Positions 51,122 through 60,932 of a stretch of 64,000 nucleotides of DNA are shown in pieces. The notes beneath the pieces were generated by a model, which had not been told where the DNA came from, searched no databases, and saw only the letters and a program-made list of their open reading frames with translations. This DNA is from Arcicella lustrica (lineage in GTDB: Bacteria; Bacteroidota; Bacteroidia; Cytophagales; Spirosomataceae): NCBI RefSeq assembly GCF_034930985.1, contig NZ_JAYGIM010000009.1, positions 186,001 to 250,000 on the forward strand. The letters run 5' to 3'. The stretch's first letter is position 1; every line of letters starts with the position of its first letter. Position numbers and translations under genes: made by a program.

Positions 51122-53614
51122 ATGAATATCAAATCGAACAAAACCATTTTTCTATTCTTAATACTGCTTGGTTCATTGTTCAACATTACTGCTCAACCCA
51201 TTAAACCAATGCCTGCTGGCGAGCTTTTGTTGAACCTTAAAAAATTGAATGTACTTGGTACTGCCATGTACATAGCTGCTCACCCAGACGATGAAAATAC
51301 TGTAATGCTTTCGTGGCTTGCCAAAGAACGTAAAGTAAGAACAGCGTATTTATCAATTACCCGTGGAGACGGCGGTCAGAATTTAATTGGTTCAGAATTA
51401 GGCGATTTATTAGGCTTGATTCGTACCCAAGAATTATTGGCGGCTCGTGCAATTGATGGTCCAGAACAATATTTTACTCGTGCCAACGACTTTGGTTTTT
51501 CTAAAAATACAGAAGAAACACTTCAGATTTGGGGAAAAGATGCGGTTTTAGCTGATGTGGTATGGAGAATCAGAAACCTTCGTCCAGATGTAATTATTTG
51601 TCGTTTTCCACCTGACGCTCGTGCAGGGCATGGAAATCACTCTGCTTCGGCAGCATTGGCAGAAGAGGCTTTTAAAATTTCAGGAGACCCAACAAAGTTT
51701 CCAGAACAACTGAAATATGTAAAACCTTGGCAAGCAAAAAGAGTAGTTTGGAATACTTTCAATTTCGGAGCAGTATCACAAAAGCCCGCAGAAGGTACTT
51801 TTATTCAAGTGGAAATTGGCGGATATAATCCTTTGTTGGGAAAAGCCTATTCTGAAATTGCAGCAGAAAGTAGATCACAACATAAATCTCAAGGTTTTGG
51901 TGTTCCTCGTACTCGTGGTTTACGTCCAGAATATTTTGTCCATAAATTCGGTGAACTTGCTCAAAAAGATGTTTTTGATGGTGTTGATTTAACTTGGAGC
52001 AGAGTAAAAGGTGGCAAAGAAGTAGAATCTTGGATTAATCTTGCGATTAATAGTTTTAATCCAGAAAATCCTTCAACGATTGTTCCGTCTTTGTTAGAAG
52101 CCTACAAAACACTTGATAAAATTGGTGATGAGTATTGGAAAACCCAGAAGAAAAAAGAAATTGAAAACCTAATTATTGCTTGTACAGGTTTGTATTTTGA
52201 AGCGAATCCAAATGAGTATTCAGCTTCTTCTGGAGAGAAAATCAATATTCTTGCTACAGCCGTAAAACGTTCTGATTTTGGCGTAAACTTACAGAAAATC
52301 AAATTAGTCGGTTTAGGGAAAGACAGTACTTTCAATGTTAGTTTAGCCAATAATGAATTGCAACGCATTAATTTCTCAGTAGAAATTCCTAAAAATCAAC
52401 CATTGACACAACCTTTTTGGTTGGCTGAAAAGAAAATGGGAAAAGGAATGTATCGTGTTGATGACCAAACTTTGATTGGTTTACCTGAAAAACCAGCAGA
52501 TTTACAAGCAGAATTAACTTTCGTGATTGATAATCAGTCTTTTACTTTTAGCACACCAGTGATTTATAAATATACTGATGAAACTCGTGGAGAACTTTAT
52601 CGCACTTTTGAAATTCGTCCAGAAGTAACTGCGAATATTTCAGATAAAGTATATGTGTTTGCAAACGACCAAGCCAAAGAAGTAGAAGTGACCTTGAAAT
52701 CTGGAAAGAGCAAAACTTCTGGTTCGGTAAGTTTAGATTTACCAACAGGTTGGAAAGCAAATCCTGCAAGTATTGATTTTAACTTAGCAAATAAATACCA
52801 AGAATTGAAATTGGTATTTAAAGTTACTCCTTCAAGTACAACACCTGAAGGAACAGTAAAAGCCATTGTAAAAACAGCCAATGGGACTTATGACAGAGGG
52901 ATTTTAACCGTTGCTTATGACCATATTCCTCCGCAAACACTTTTCCCAGTAGCAGAAGCCAAAGTGGTGAAATTGGATATTAAAACGAAAGGTAAAAATA
53001 TTGGTTACATCGTAGGAGCAGGCGATGACGTGCCAATGGCTTTGCGCCAGATTGGTTATAATGTCACGATTTTAACGGAGAAAGAATTAAACGAAGATTT
53101 ATCGAGGTTTGATGCTATCGTTGTTGGTGTAAGAGCTTACAATACCGAAGAACGTATTACTTATTATCAGAAGAAATTGATGGACTACGTTGAAAAAGGT
53201 GGAAACATGGTTGTTCAATATCAAGTAAATAGCAATTTGCAAAAACTAGAGATGGGTATTGGTCCTTATCCTTTTAAATTATCAAGAGATAGAGTAACGG
53301 TTGAAGAAGCAGAAGTTCGTTTTTTGAAACCAGAAAGTATTTTATTGAATAGTCCGAATAAGATTACTTCAAAAGATTTTGATGGTTGGATTCAAGAAAG
53401 AGGTTTGTATTTCTCGAACGAATGGGATGGAAAATATGATGCTATTCTGTCATCAAACGACCCAAACGAAGCACCAGCGAATGGCGGTTTATTATATGCT
53501 AAATACGGAAAGGGAAATTATATTTTTACAGGATATGCTTTCTTTCGTCAATTGCCAGCGGGTGTATCGGGTGCATACCGATTATTTGCTAATCTTATTT
53601 CAGCAGGAAAATAA
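51122..53614 (+). CDS. PIG-L/LmbE family deacetylase, multidomain, secreted
   Basis: An 830-residue exported protein. Signal peptide 1-25 (ending NITAQ). Residues 45-270 form a PIG-L domain: zinc motif AAHPDDE (His54, Asp56, Asp57), SITRGDGGQN, GLIRTQELLAA, and RAGHGNHSASA with the third metal histidine. Residues 400-620 are strand-rich, Ig-like (NEW3-type), and 640-830 resemble a class-I amidotransferase-like fold (VVGVRAYNTEER, YVEKGGNMVVQYQ). Family members hydrolyse N-acetyl groups of sugars. Such large fusions are common in Bacteroidota. ATG 51122 is chosen by the signal peptide. Confidence 0.9.
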   Translation: MNIKSNKTIFLFLILLGSLFNITAQPIKPMPAGELLLNLKKLNVLGTAMYIAAHPDDENTVMLSWLAKERKVRTAYLSITRGDGGQNLIGSELGDLLGLIRTQELLAARAIDGPEQYFTRANDFGFSKNTEETLQIWGKDAVLADVVWRIRNLRPDVIICRFPPDARAGHGNHSASAALAEEAFKISGDPTKFPEQLKYVKPWQAKRVVWNTFNFGAVSQKPAEGTFIQVEIGGYNPLLGKAYSEIAAESRSQHKSQGFGVPRTRGLRPEYFVHKFGELAQKDVFDGVDLTWSRVKGGKEVESWINLAINSFNPENPSTIVPSLLEAYKTLDKIGDEYWKTQKKKEIENLIIACTGLYFEANPNEYSASSGEKINILATAVKRSDFGVNLQKIKLVGLGKDSTFNVSLANNELQRINFSVEIPKNQPLTQPFWLAEKKMGKGMYRVDDQTLIGLPEKPADLQAELTFVIDNQSFTFSTPVIYKYTDETRGELYRTFEIRPEVTANISDKVYVFANDQAKEVEVTLKSGKSKTSGSVSLDLPTGWKANPASIDFNLANKYQELKLVFKVTPSSTTPEGTVKAIVKTANGTYDRGILTVAYDHIPPQTLFPVAEAKVVKLDIKTKGKNIGYIVGAGDDVPMALRQIGYNVTILTEKELNEDLSRFDAIVVGVRAYNTEERITYYQKKLMDYVEKGGNMVVQYQVNSNLQKLEMGIGPYPFKLSRDRVTVEEAEVRFLKPESILLNSPNKITSKDFDGWIQERGLYFSNEWDGKYDAILSSNDPNEAPANGGLLYAKYGKGNYIFTGYAFFRQLPAGVSGAYRLFANLISAGK

Positions 53615-53649
53615 TTGTTGAAACGCAACCAAAGTAGAGGAAGAGCCGT

Positions 53650-53684
53650 AAGTGTGTGTAAGGCGCAAGTCTTACATTCACTTA
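53650..53684. repeat. Hairpin between the PIG-L and CHRD genes
   Basis: TAAGTG(T)GTGTAAG pairs with CTTACATTCACTTA around about 8 bases. No T run follows, so it may be a leader structure of the CHRD gene, whose ATG is 14 bases downstream. Confidence 0.45.
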
Positions 53685-53697
53685 AACAAAAAATATT

Positions 53698-54132
53698 ATG
53701 AAAAAAACGCTCTTTACGCTCTTAATCTCTGCTTTGTTATTGGCTACTTCTTGCAAAAAAGATGAAGAAGTAGTTTCTCCAGAAGTAAAATTCAATGTTA
53801 GCCTCAATGGCTCATTAGAAGTACCCACCAATACTTCTACAGCTACAGGTTCGTTTGTTGGTACTTATAATAAGACAACGAAAGTTATTTCTTACACCAT
53901 CAACTACAATGGAATTACGCCAACAGCTTGGCATATTCATAAAGGTGCGGTTGGTGTAAATGGTGCAGTAATCTTTCCTTTGGGAACAACATTCAATACT
54001 GCTTTTAGTAGTACAACAGCCGCATTAACAGCAGAACAAGAAACAGATTTAATGGCTGGAAATTACTATGTTAATATCCACAGTGCTTCAAAACCAGGAG
54101 GCGAAATTCGTGGACAGTTGATTTTGCAATAG
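53698..54132 (+). CDS. CHRD-domain lipoprotein
   Basis: A 144-residue predicted lipoprotein. The signal MKKTLFTLLISALLLATSC ends in a lipobox cysteine at residue 19. The mature part is a CHRD domain: FNVSLNGSLEVPTN, GSFVGTYNKTTKVISYTINY, AWHIHKGAVGVNGAVIF and the final YYVNIHSASKPGGEIRGQL. CHRD domains were named after chordin; bacterial ones are secreted beta proteins of unknown role. It is probably a separate unit, with a bidirectional terminator following. Confidence 0.93.
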   Translation: MKKTLFTLLISALLLATSCKKDEEVVSPEVKFNVSLNGSLEVPTNTSTATGSFVGTYNKTTKVISYTINYNGITPTAWHIHKGAVGVNGAVIFPLGTTFNTAFSSTTAALTAEQETDLMAGNYYVNIHSASKPGGEIRGQLILQ

Positions 54133-54182
54133 CTTTTAGCTGTGAGTTGTAAGCAATGAGATTTAATAATCTTTATGCTAAT

Positions 54183-54222
54183 AAAAAAGCGGTCAAAATT
54201 AATTTTTTGACCGCTTTTTTGT
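54183..54222. terminator. Bidirectional terminator between CHRD and DUF5686 genes
   Basis: AAAAAAGCGGTCAAAA pairs with TTTTGACCGCTTTTTT; convergent genes on both sides. Confidence 0.92.
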
Positions 54223-54294
54223 GATTTTTAGATTAAAGATGACTCATATTGCATTTAAGTAATCTCAAAGCTAGTAGCTCATTGCTCAAAGTTA

Positions 54295-56925
54295 TTATCG
54301 ATTAAACTTAATTCTCAACACCGTAGCATCATATTTTCCATTCACAAAATTACCGACTACTTCTAAGCCAAATAATTTTCCAAGACCTAACAAGCCGTAA
54401 CCAACTTCTAGGTATTCAAATTGCTGATTAGGTACTTTTAAATAATTAGCAAAGATTGATTCTTTCAAACCGTAAATTCTTAAAGGAGTAATTTGCGTTA
54501 GCAATAATTTATTGAAATCTTGTTGAGCAAATACTTCTAAATAATTGCCTGTTGTGCTGTGTAAATAATAATCTAAGTTTCTATAAGCATCAAATCTGAA
54601 TGAACGAAGAATAGTTTGATTACCATTAAAATGACGATAATCAATAAAATATGTCGGCTTTTGCAAGTATCCTCCGTAATTGGTAAGGATATGTAAATTT
54701 CCTAATTTTTCTAAATCAAAAAACTGTTCATAAGAACCTTGTAAACGTGAAAATTTACTTTCAGACAATAATCCATTGCTTGATTTTACTCTAAAAATAG
54801 GATTTCCTTCATTAATTGTGTACTCTCTGTCATTGAATTTGCGTTTCTTAGCAAAAGGTCTCCAAGCAATTAATGCTTCTGCTAAAAAGCTTTTATGGGT
54901 GTTAAAAGCAGTATTGGCTAATTCACTATTCATAGGGTTATTCGGACTGAAATCTCTATCTTTTACATCAATCCAAGGTTTGAAAGTACTTAGGTTTTCT
55001 AAAGCCTTTCTTTCTGCATATTCCCCACTGGCTACGATGGTTATTTTTTCAGAAAGTCGATTTCTGTATTCTGCACTGATATAATCTTTTTGGTAAATTT
55101 TCTGATAATTTCTTTCTGCCAACATCGTATAAATGGTATTTGCGGGCGTAGAAATAGGGTTTTCATTATTGAATTGTTGAATGTATCTACCCGTTTTGAT
55201 TTCGATAGCATGTTGATTTTTTAAATAATAATAACCCAAATTCCAATTCAAGGCTTTTCTACCCAAAGCATATCTTAAATCACCAAAAAAGGCTTCTCTT
55301 CTGGTCAGTTTTTCACGAATTTCATATCGCAAAGAACCTTGCAGGAAATATCCATCAACAGTATTCACAAAATCTAAAGCAGGAAGTTGACTTAATGGAG
55401 AACTATAAGTAAGCGATTTCTGATGAAATCCGAATAGATTATCTCTTTTGCCATAATTATAAGTTTTTCCGAAAATCAAATGAGAAAATTTGAAAGCAGG
55501 CAAATTTCGAACAGAATCTTTTTTGAATTGCTCTTCATTGGTTTGTGCAATGCTATCAGCCTGAGCGTAGCCTTTTATTTCTAATGGAGTAAGCGGTATT
55601 TGTCTTTCTTCATTCCAAAAATCAGCATTTCGTTTATTATGAAGACTATCAATTTCAATGTTATAAGAACGAACCAAATCAACATCTTCGCCCTTTTTCT
55701 TTCTATCTTTTTTGTCTTCTTTCTCTGCTTCTTTCAAGAATTTATTCAGTTGCTTCCGAGTTACTTGTTTTTGGCTGAGTGCTATTTTACTATTTACTTT
55801 TTCACCTTTTAACGATTTTGCTTCGGCTTTGTCTATTTTCTCATCAATTACAACGGGTCTTTGATGGTACTTCTCATTGACTGATACCGTATAATTCCTA
55901 ACGTTGGTTACATAATTAAAGAAACCTTTAAACCCAAAAGCATCAAAATCTGAACGAAAAGTATAATTGATGGGCAACCAAATTTCTTTGTTTGGCGCAT
56001 AAATCATTTTTACACTGTTAGAAGTATTATCATCACTAAAGCGTAAATCTAAACTATGGATGTACCAAGAATCTTCGATGATATTAATAATTCCTTCAAA
56101 AACATTTCCATTTCTTGATTTAGGTGTTACTCTTATTTTATTAACCGTTTGCCCATTTTCAGTAAAAAAACCTTCGTATTTGAATTTATAATAAGCCAAT
56201 GCTACAGGTGAAAGTGGCGAAACCATATCGCCAAAAGGTTTTGGATTATAGAAATTGGTACGTGAAACAGGAATAAAGTTTGTACCCTGACTTTGTAATT
56301 GCTTCGGTAAGTTATTTCTGGTAGAAATTACTTTTTCCTTCACTACAGAAGGTTGTTTTACATTAATTTCATTGATTGATTCCAAAACATATACTTGTCC
56401 AATTTTCAATCCTGATTCTTTTTCAATTTTTTTTCCTGCAATAGCTTTCATCAAAGCAGAAACTTCACTTACTTGTCCAGTACCTTTTACATAAGTTCTG
56501 GCAGAAAATTCGTTGATTTCTAAGATTTTGAAACGAGCCATCGAAATGGCTTTTCGCATAATAGTATAAGCTGGATCTTCGCTTTTGGCTGAGAATTCTA
56601 CTTCTTTTAGACTGATAGATTGTTCCTCTAAAACGGCATCGACATTAATAATTTCATTGGCAACAGTTACTTTCTTTTCAAGTGTTTTGTGTCCTAAAAA
56701 TTGGTAGATGATGGTGTATGTGCCAGCAGCTAAAGTAAGTTCGTACTTGCCATCTTCATTTGCCATTGTGCCTTTCCCAGATTCTTTAATAATGATTGAA
56801 GCAAAGGAAAGTAATTCATTTTTTGTATTTTTAACGGTTCCTTTGATTCCAGTACTCCAAGCAAAGGAGCTAAAGAAGAGCGTAAACAATAAAGTAGTTG
56901 AGAGGTTTTTAATAAACTTGTTCAT
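54295..56925 (-). CDS. DUF5686 outer-membrane protein with carboxypeptidase-like regulatory domain
   Basis: An 876-residue exported protein. Signal peptide about 1-25, then a carboxypeptidase-D regulatory-like domain at 26-110 (GIKGTVKNTKNELLSFASII, GKYELTLAAGTYTIIYQFLGH) as in TonB-linked proteins. The rest is DUF5686: a soluble part to about 400, a lysine-rich linker (KEAEKEDKKDRKKKGED), then alternating beta strands up to the C-terminus, ending LRIKFNR, probably a barrel. It has no TonB plug, so it is not a classical SusC. Function unknown. ATG 56925 gives the cleaner signal; 56934 is in frame. Confidence 0.88.
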   Translation of the reverse strand: MNKFIKNLSTTLLFTLFFSSFAWSTGIKGTVKNTKNELLSFASIIIKESGKGTMANEDGKYELTLAAGTYTIIYQFLGHKTLEKKVTVANEIINVDAVLEEQSISLKEVEFSAKSEDPAYTIMRKAISMARFKILEINEFSARTYVKGTGQVSEVSALMKAIAGKKIEKESGLKIGQVYVLESINEINVKQPSVVKEKVISTRNNLPKQLQSQGTNFIPVSRTNFYNPKPFGDMVSPLSPVALAYYKFKYEGFFTENGQTVNKIRVTPKSRNGNVFEGIINIIEDSWYIHSLDLRFSDDNTSNSVKMIYAPNKEIWLPINYTFRSDFDAFGFKGFFNYVTNVRNYTVSVNEKYHQRPVVIDEKIDKAEAKSLKGEKVNSKIALSQKQVTRKQLNKFLKEAEKEDKKDRKKKGEDVDLVRSYNIEIDSLHNKRNADFWNEERQIPLTPLEIKGYAQADSIAQTNEEQFKKDSVRNLPAFKFSHLIFGKTYNYGKRDNLFGFHQKSLTYSSPLSQLPALDFVNTVDGYFLQGSLRYEIREKLTRREAFFGDLRYALGRKALNWNLGYYYLKNQHAIEIKTGRYIQQFNNENPISTPANTIYTMLAERNYQKIYQKDYISAEYRNRLSEKITIVASGEYAERKALENLSTFKPWIDVKDRDFSPNNPMNSELANTAFNTHKSFLAEALIAWRPFAKKRKFNDREYTINEGNPIFRVKSSNGLLSESKFSRLQGSYEQFFDLEKLGNLHILTNYGGYLQKPTYFIDYRHFNGNQTILRSFRFDAYRNLDYYLHSTTGNYLEVFAQQDFNKLLLTQITPLRIYGLKESIFANYLKVPNQQFEYLEVGYGLLGLGKLFGLEVVGNFVNGKYDATVLRIKFNR

Positions 56926-57094
56926 AATCAGCAATTTGAGGTGAATTAATCATGTTTTAAAAGTGCAAGTTAAAAGAAAAGCGTGTCTAAGGTGTGATAT
57001 GTTTTCTTAAAAAATCTTAAATCCTTGTTTTATCGTAGTTAAACCCAGAATTATTTAAATGTTATTTCATGGGTTGATTTTAAATTTAAACATA

Positions 57095-58039
57095 ATGCGT
57101 GCAAAAATCTTAGTTTATACTTCATTGAGTTTATTATTGGGTTTATTGATACAGAGTTGCCATCGGCATACAATAGTAAAACACTCGAGTGAAAATAGTG
57201 ATTTCAAGGTAAATTATAAAGATGTTGTAAGTCTGGGTGACTCTGCCCAATTTCAGTTTGAAGCTTTTGAAAAAGTAAACCAAGTGAAAGTCCTTTCTGA
57301 TAATGTTGTGTTAGGAACTGCCAAGTTTGTCAATAAAAAAGCGATTGTGAAAATTAAGTTTGCAACAAAAGGAGAGAAGGAATTGGTTTTTATTGGGGAG
57401 AAAGATGGGAACAAACAAACGAAAAAAATCAAAGGTTTAGTGGTAGTTGTGATTCCTCAAAAAAGTATTCCAACACCAGTGGCAAAAAAGTCAGTGGTGA
57501 AAAGTAAAAAAGTAGTAAAACCAACTCAACCTGTGATTTCGGATGCGCAAATTTTTATCAATGAAATTTCATTATACCTTGTTGAGCGATGTAAAAAGAA
57601 CAATCTTCCAACCAGTGTGGTGATTGCGATGGCAGCTTTAGAAAGTGGTTATGGAAAAAGTGAATTGGCGATGAATGCCAATAACTTTTTTGGCTTAAAA
57701 GATTGGACAAAAGACCGTACACAAGCTTATCAATATACTCGACAAGCTTATGCTGGTGAAATTGGAAATTGGTACAAAAAATTTAATTCAAGAGAAGAGT
57801 GTTTTGATTTTTTTATGGAAGAATTGTTGATGCACAAAACTGGAAAATGGCGAAATGATTATTCGCCATCAGTAAGAACTTATCAAGAAAACATGAAAAA
57901 AGGAATGGAAGAAGCTGAGGCTGTTGAAAAATTTATGGGACATTTAGTCGATTTAGGTTACACAACATTACCCAAATCTCAATACATCAGCCGTTTGAAA
58001 AAAATCATCAGTACTTATCATATTGATGATTTAGACTAA
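57095..58039 (+). CDS. Glucosaminidase-domain lipoprotein (FlgJ/LytG-like)
   Basis: A 314-residue predicted lipoprotein. The signal MRAKILVYTSLSLLLGLLIQSC has its lipobox cysteine at residue 22. Residues 30-115 are strand-rich, followed by a lysine-rich linker. The C-terminal 150 residues are an endo-beta-N-acetylglucosaminidase domain: NLPTSVVIAMAALESGYGKSELA (with the catalytic glutamate), NNFFGLKDW, and the YSPSVRTYQ region. It probably trims peptidoglycan at the outer membrane's inner face. It is divergent from DUF5686 and its stop is 5 bases from that of the esterase gene. Confidence 0.9.
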   Translation: MRAKILVYTSLSLLLGLLIQSCHRHTIVKHSSENSDFKVNYKDVVSLGDSAQFQFEAFEKVNQVKVLSDNVVLGTAKFVNKKAIVKIKFATKGEKELVFIGEKDGNKQTKKIKGLVVVVIPQKSIPTPVAKKSVVKSKKVVKPTQPVISDAQIFINEISLYLVERCKKNNLPTSVVIAMAALESGYGKSELAMNANNFFGLKDWTKDRTQAYQYTRQAYAGEIGNWYKKFNSREECFDFFMEELLMHKTGKWRNDYSPSVRTYQENMKKGMEEAEAVEKFMGHLVDLGYTTLPKSQYISRLKKIISTYHIDDLD

Positions 58040-58044
58040 TGATT

Positions 58045-58851
58045 TTATTTTCCGATTGCCCAAGTAAGAAATTCGGGCATTACTTTACTCCAAGTTTGTT
58101 GATTATGCTCACCGCCTTCTACTTGTCTGTAAATAATGTCTTTATTTTTCTGATAACCGTGTTTTTCTAACTCTTTCACCAAATCTAAAGTATCGTCGAT
58201 AGCGTCAATAATACCATTATGATTTCTGTCTGAAGTTTCATCGTTGGTACCAGCTTCAAACCAAAATTGTTGATTTTGGTGATAATTCCCTTTTCTGACG
58301 ATATTATGAATAATTCTATCATTTTCGTCTGTATAACCATCTTCTTCAGATTTTTGTCTCCACCACAAAGCACCCGAAAATACGCCTACTTTGGTAAATA
58401 CTTTTGGCGAATTCCAAGCAATATCCATTGCCGAAAGTCCGCCTAAAGAAAAGCCAGCCATTACTTTATTTTCAGGAGAAAGTAAAAAAGTATTTTCCAA
58501 ATAAGGTAACAATTCTTTCAAAACGAAGTTTGAATGTTGATGAGCTTTGTTTCCTCTGTTTTTATAATCTGCTTGCGAAGCCGTTCCATATTCTTGTAAT
58601 CTTTCTTCGTTGGCATGAATTCCCACACAAAGAATCGGAGAGATTTTGTTTTCATCGCTTAATGAGGCAATCCATTGTCTGATTTTTAAAGATTCAAAAT
58701 CTTGACCATCGTTAAAAATAACAAGTTGAAGAGAATTATTTTTTTTAGGATATATCAAAGTGAGCTTAACAGTTCTATTTAAATAGGCAGAATAAATATT
58801 ATCTTCGATTTGAATGATTTCAGGGGAAGTATTTTGTGAATATATCGTCAT
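58045..58851 (-). CDS. Esterase-D-like alpha/beta hydrolase
   Basis: A 268-residue hydrolase. The nucleophile elbow is GFSLGGLSAMD (Ser near residue 140), followed by FSGALWW. A likely acid lies in the DRNHNGIIDAIDD loop, and the histidine is in EGGEHNQQTW. The form matches the enterochelin-esterase/ESTD family (PF00756), which cuts esters of siderophores or sugars. ATG 58851 is preferred; 58893 would add 14 residues. It faces the amidoligase cluster across 260 bases and may be unrelated to it, although another hydrolase begins that cluster. Confidence 0.82.
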   Translation of the reverse strand: MTIYSQNTSPEIIQIEDNIYSAYLNRTVKLTLIYPKKNNSLQLVIFNDGQDFESLKIRQWIASLSDENKISPILCVGIHANEERLQEYGTASQADYKNRGNKAHQHSNFVLKELLPYLENTFLLSPENKVMAGFSLGGLSAMDIAWNSPKVFTKVGVFSGALWWRQKSEEDGYTDENDRIIHNIVRKGNYHQNQQFWFEAGTNDETSDRNHNGIIDAIDDTLDLVKELEKHGYQKNKDIIYRQVEGGEHNQQTWSKVMPEFLTWAIGK

Positions 58852-59111
58852 TTCTGGATTGCCAATTTTAGGATTATTCTCGAAAATAAACAAATTGTTA
58901 AATATTTCACAGAGAAATTATTCTAATTTTTGTTTTGAAAGTTAAAAACAGTTTCTATTTTAGAGTAAAGATTCTACATAAAGATGGAAATCTTTGTAAA
59001 ATGCCGAAACGGATATAATTTTTGACAAATGGTAATTTTATAGCTATACGAAAATACTCTAAATCTAGCTGTGAATATTTTTTAACATCATGCAAAACCC
59101 TCACCATCAAA

Positions 59112-59816
59112 ATGCAAGAACGTTATATCAAGTATTACTCTCATCATCTCGGAGCAGATAATGAATTATTGATTTTTGGCAATTGGGGCTATCCGGTAAT
59201 CGTCTTTCCTACCACAATGGGACGATATTACGAAGCAAAAGATTTTAAATTGATAGAATCGGCAAGAAGGCAAATAGAAGAAGGGAAAGTAAAAATTTAT
59301 TGTCCAGACAGTATCGATAAATACTCTTGGTATGGCAAACATCTGCATCCTTCAGAGCGTATTCAAAATCACATTTATTATGATCAATATTTAAATGATG
59401 AATTGATTCCTGCCATTATGCGTGAATGTAATACTTCAAAAGTAGCAGTTGCGGGTTGTAGTTTTGGTGGTTTTCATGCTGCAAATTTTGCTTTTCGTCA
59501 TCCAGATAAAGTTTCTCATCTTTTTACGATGGGAGCTGCTTTTGATATTCGCTCATTTTTAAATGGCTTTTATAACGAAAATGTATATTTCAACAATCCG
59601 CCTGATTATTTGCCCAATGCTACTCAAGCAGATTTATGGCAAATGAACATCGTTTTAGGAACTTGCAATGCAGATTTTTGTAAACCTGAAACAGAACGCC
59701 TTTCTAAAATTTTGAGTAATAAGAAAATTAATCATTGGTTGGATATTCGTTGGCATGGCACACACGATTGGGATATTTGGCGTGAAATGTTTCCAGAATA
59801 TTTAAACAGAATTTAA
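59112..59816 (+). CDS. Alpha/beta hydrolase, first gene of the amidoligase cluster
   Basis: A 234-residue cytoplasmic esterase-like protein. It starts MQERYIKYYSHHLGADNELL, the usual start of this subfamily, then FGNWGYPVIVFPTTMGRYYEA. The nucleophile elbow is VAGCSFGGFHAANFA (Ser near residue 120); the histidine is in WHGTHDWDIW near the end. ATG 59112 is chosen because the 30 residues before it do not resemble the family. The ATP-grasp gene follows after 74 bases. In this context it may release or trim an amide or ester product. Confidence 0.85.
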   Translation: MQERYIKYYSHHLGADNELLIFGNWGYPVIVFPTTMGRYYEAKDFKLIESARRQIEEGKVKIYCPDSIDKYSWYGKHLHPSERIQNHIYYDQYLNDELIPAIMRECNTSKVAVAGCSFGGFHAANFAFRHPDKVSHLFTMGAAFDIRSFLNGFYNENVYFNNPPDYLPNATQADLWQMNIVLGTCNADFCKPETERLSKILSNKKINHWLDIRWHGTHDWDIWREMFPEYLNRI

Positions 59817-59890
59817 TTAATAATTATTAGCGTGATGAAATCGCTCAACTAATTTCATTCATCAAACCTGTAAAATTGAATTTAAACATT

Positions 59891-60874
59891 ATGAAAAAAA
59901 TTGGTATCCTTCACGGAATGGAATCTTCATTTCCAGAAGCGTTTGTGGAAAGAGTCAATCAAATTGCACCTACGGGCATTACAGCAGAGCGAATGGTGGT
60001 AGAAAAAGTAATACAAGGGGAATCTAGCGGATATGATGTAATTATAGATCGTATTTCTCAAGACGTTCCTTTTTATAGAGCAATGCTTAAAAATACAGCC
60101 TTGACTGGTACAGCGGTTATCAATAATCCTTTCTGGTGGTCGGCAGATGAGAAGTTTTTCAATAATGCTTTGGCATTGAGTGTAGGTGTTCCTGTTCCTA
60201 AAACAGTATTGTTGCCTTCAAAAGAACGTCCGACGGATACTGCTGAATCCTCATTTAGAAACTTGAAATTCCCTTTGCCTTGGGGCGAAATGTTTGATTA
60301 TATCGGTTTCCCTGCCTACATGAAACCACATTCTGGCGGAGGTTGGAAAAGTGTTTACAAAGTAAGAAATCCAGATGAATTGTTTTCCGCTTATGACGAA
60401 ACCGACCAATTAGTCATGCTTTTGCAAGAAGAAATTACTTTTACTGACTACTTCCGTTGCTATTGCATTGGTGGAAAAGAAGTAAGAATAATGCCTTATG
60501 AACCCAGAAATCCACATCATTTACGCTATGTAGCCGAAATGCCAACAGGACCAGCTGCTAAGAAATTATTGGCAACTGTGAAAGATTATGTGATTCGACT
60601 AAACAAAGCTTTAGGTTATGATTTCAACACGGTAGAATTTGCGATAAAAGACGGAATTCCTTATGCCATTGATTTTTGTAATCCTGCTCCAGATGCAGAT
60701 ATTAATTCTGTTGGACAAGAAAACTTTGATTGGGTTGTAGAAACCGCTGCAAAAGTAGCGATTGACCGTGCCAAAAAACATAAACCCGGTAAGGATAATC
60801 TTACTTGGGGAACATTTCTCACTTCGTCGATTGCAGGAAGTCCAAGAACTGGTATTATTGAAAGTAAAAAATAA
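59891..60874 (+). CDS. RimK-like ATP-grasp ligase
   Basis: A 327-residue ATP-grasp enzyme that would join a carboxylate to an amine via an acyl phosphate. Seen: KIGILHGMESSFPEAFVERV at the N-terminus, the ATP-binding loop in AYMKPHSGGGWKSVYKV near residue 145, hinge LVMLLQEEI, and metal ligands in VEFAIKDG and IDFCNPAPDAD near residue 260. It lacks signal peptide and membrane segments. It is flanked by the hydrolase and the GCS2-type ligase in one direction. Substrate unknown; family knowledge points to peptide or amino-acid amide formation. Confidence 0.88.
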   Translation: MKKIGILHGMESSFPEAFVERVNQIAPTGITAERMVVEKVIQGESSGYDVIIDRISQDVPFYRAMLKNTALTGTAVINNPFWWSADEKFFNNALALSVGVPVPKTVLLPSKERPTDTAESSFRNLKFPLPWGEMFDYIGFPAYMKPHSGGGWKSVYKVRNPDELFSAYDETDQLVMLLQEEITFTDYFRCYCIGGKEVRIMPYEPRNPHHLRYVAEMPTGPAAKKLLATVKDYVIRLNKALGYDFNTVEFAIKDGIPYAIDFCNPAPDADINSVGQENFDWVVETAAKVAIDRAKKHKPGKDNLTWGTFLTSSIAGSPRTGIIESKK

Positions 60875-60932
60875 TCATGTTGAAGAAGGGAATCATTACG
60901 ATTCCCTTTAAAGCCCTTAAACCTTCTAAATT

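Noticed and set aside
54776..55084. Plus-strand open frame of 102 residues
   Set aside because: Shadow of the DUF5686 gene; its leucine/serine-rich content is the complement of coding sequence.
58404..58682. Plus-strand open frame of 92 residues
   Set aside because: Antisense to the esterase, with no start context or motif.
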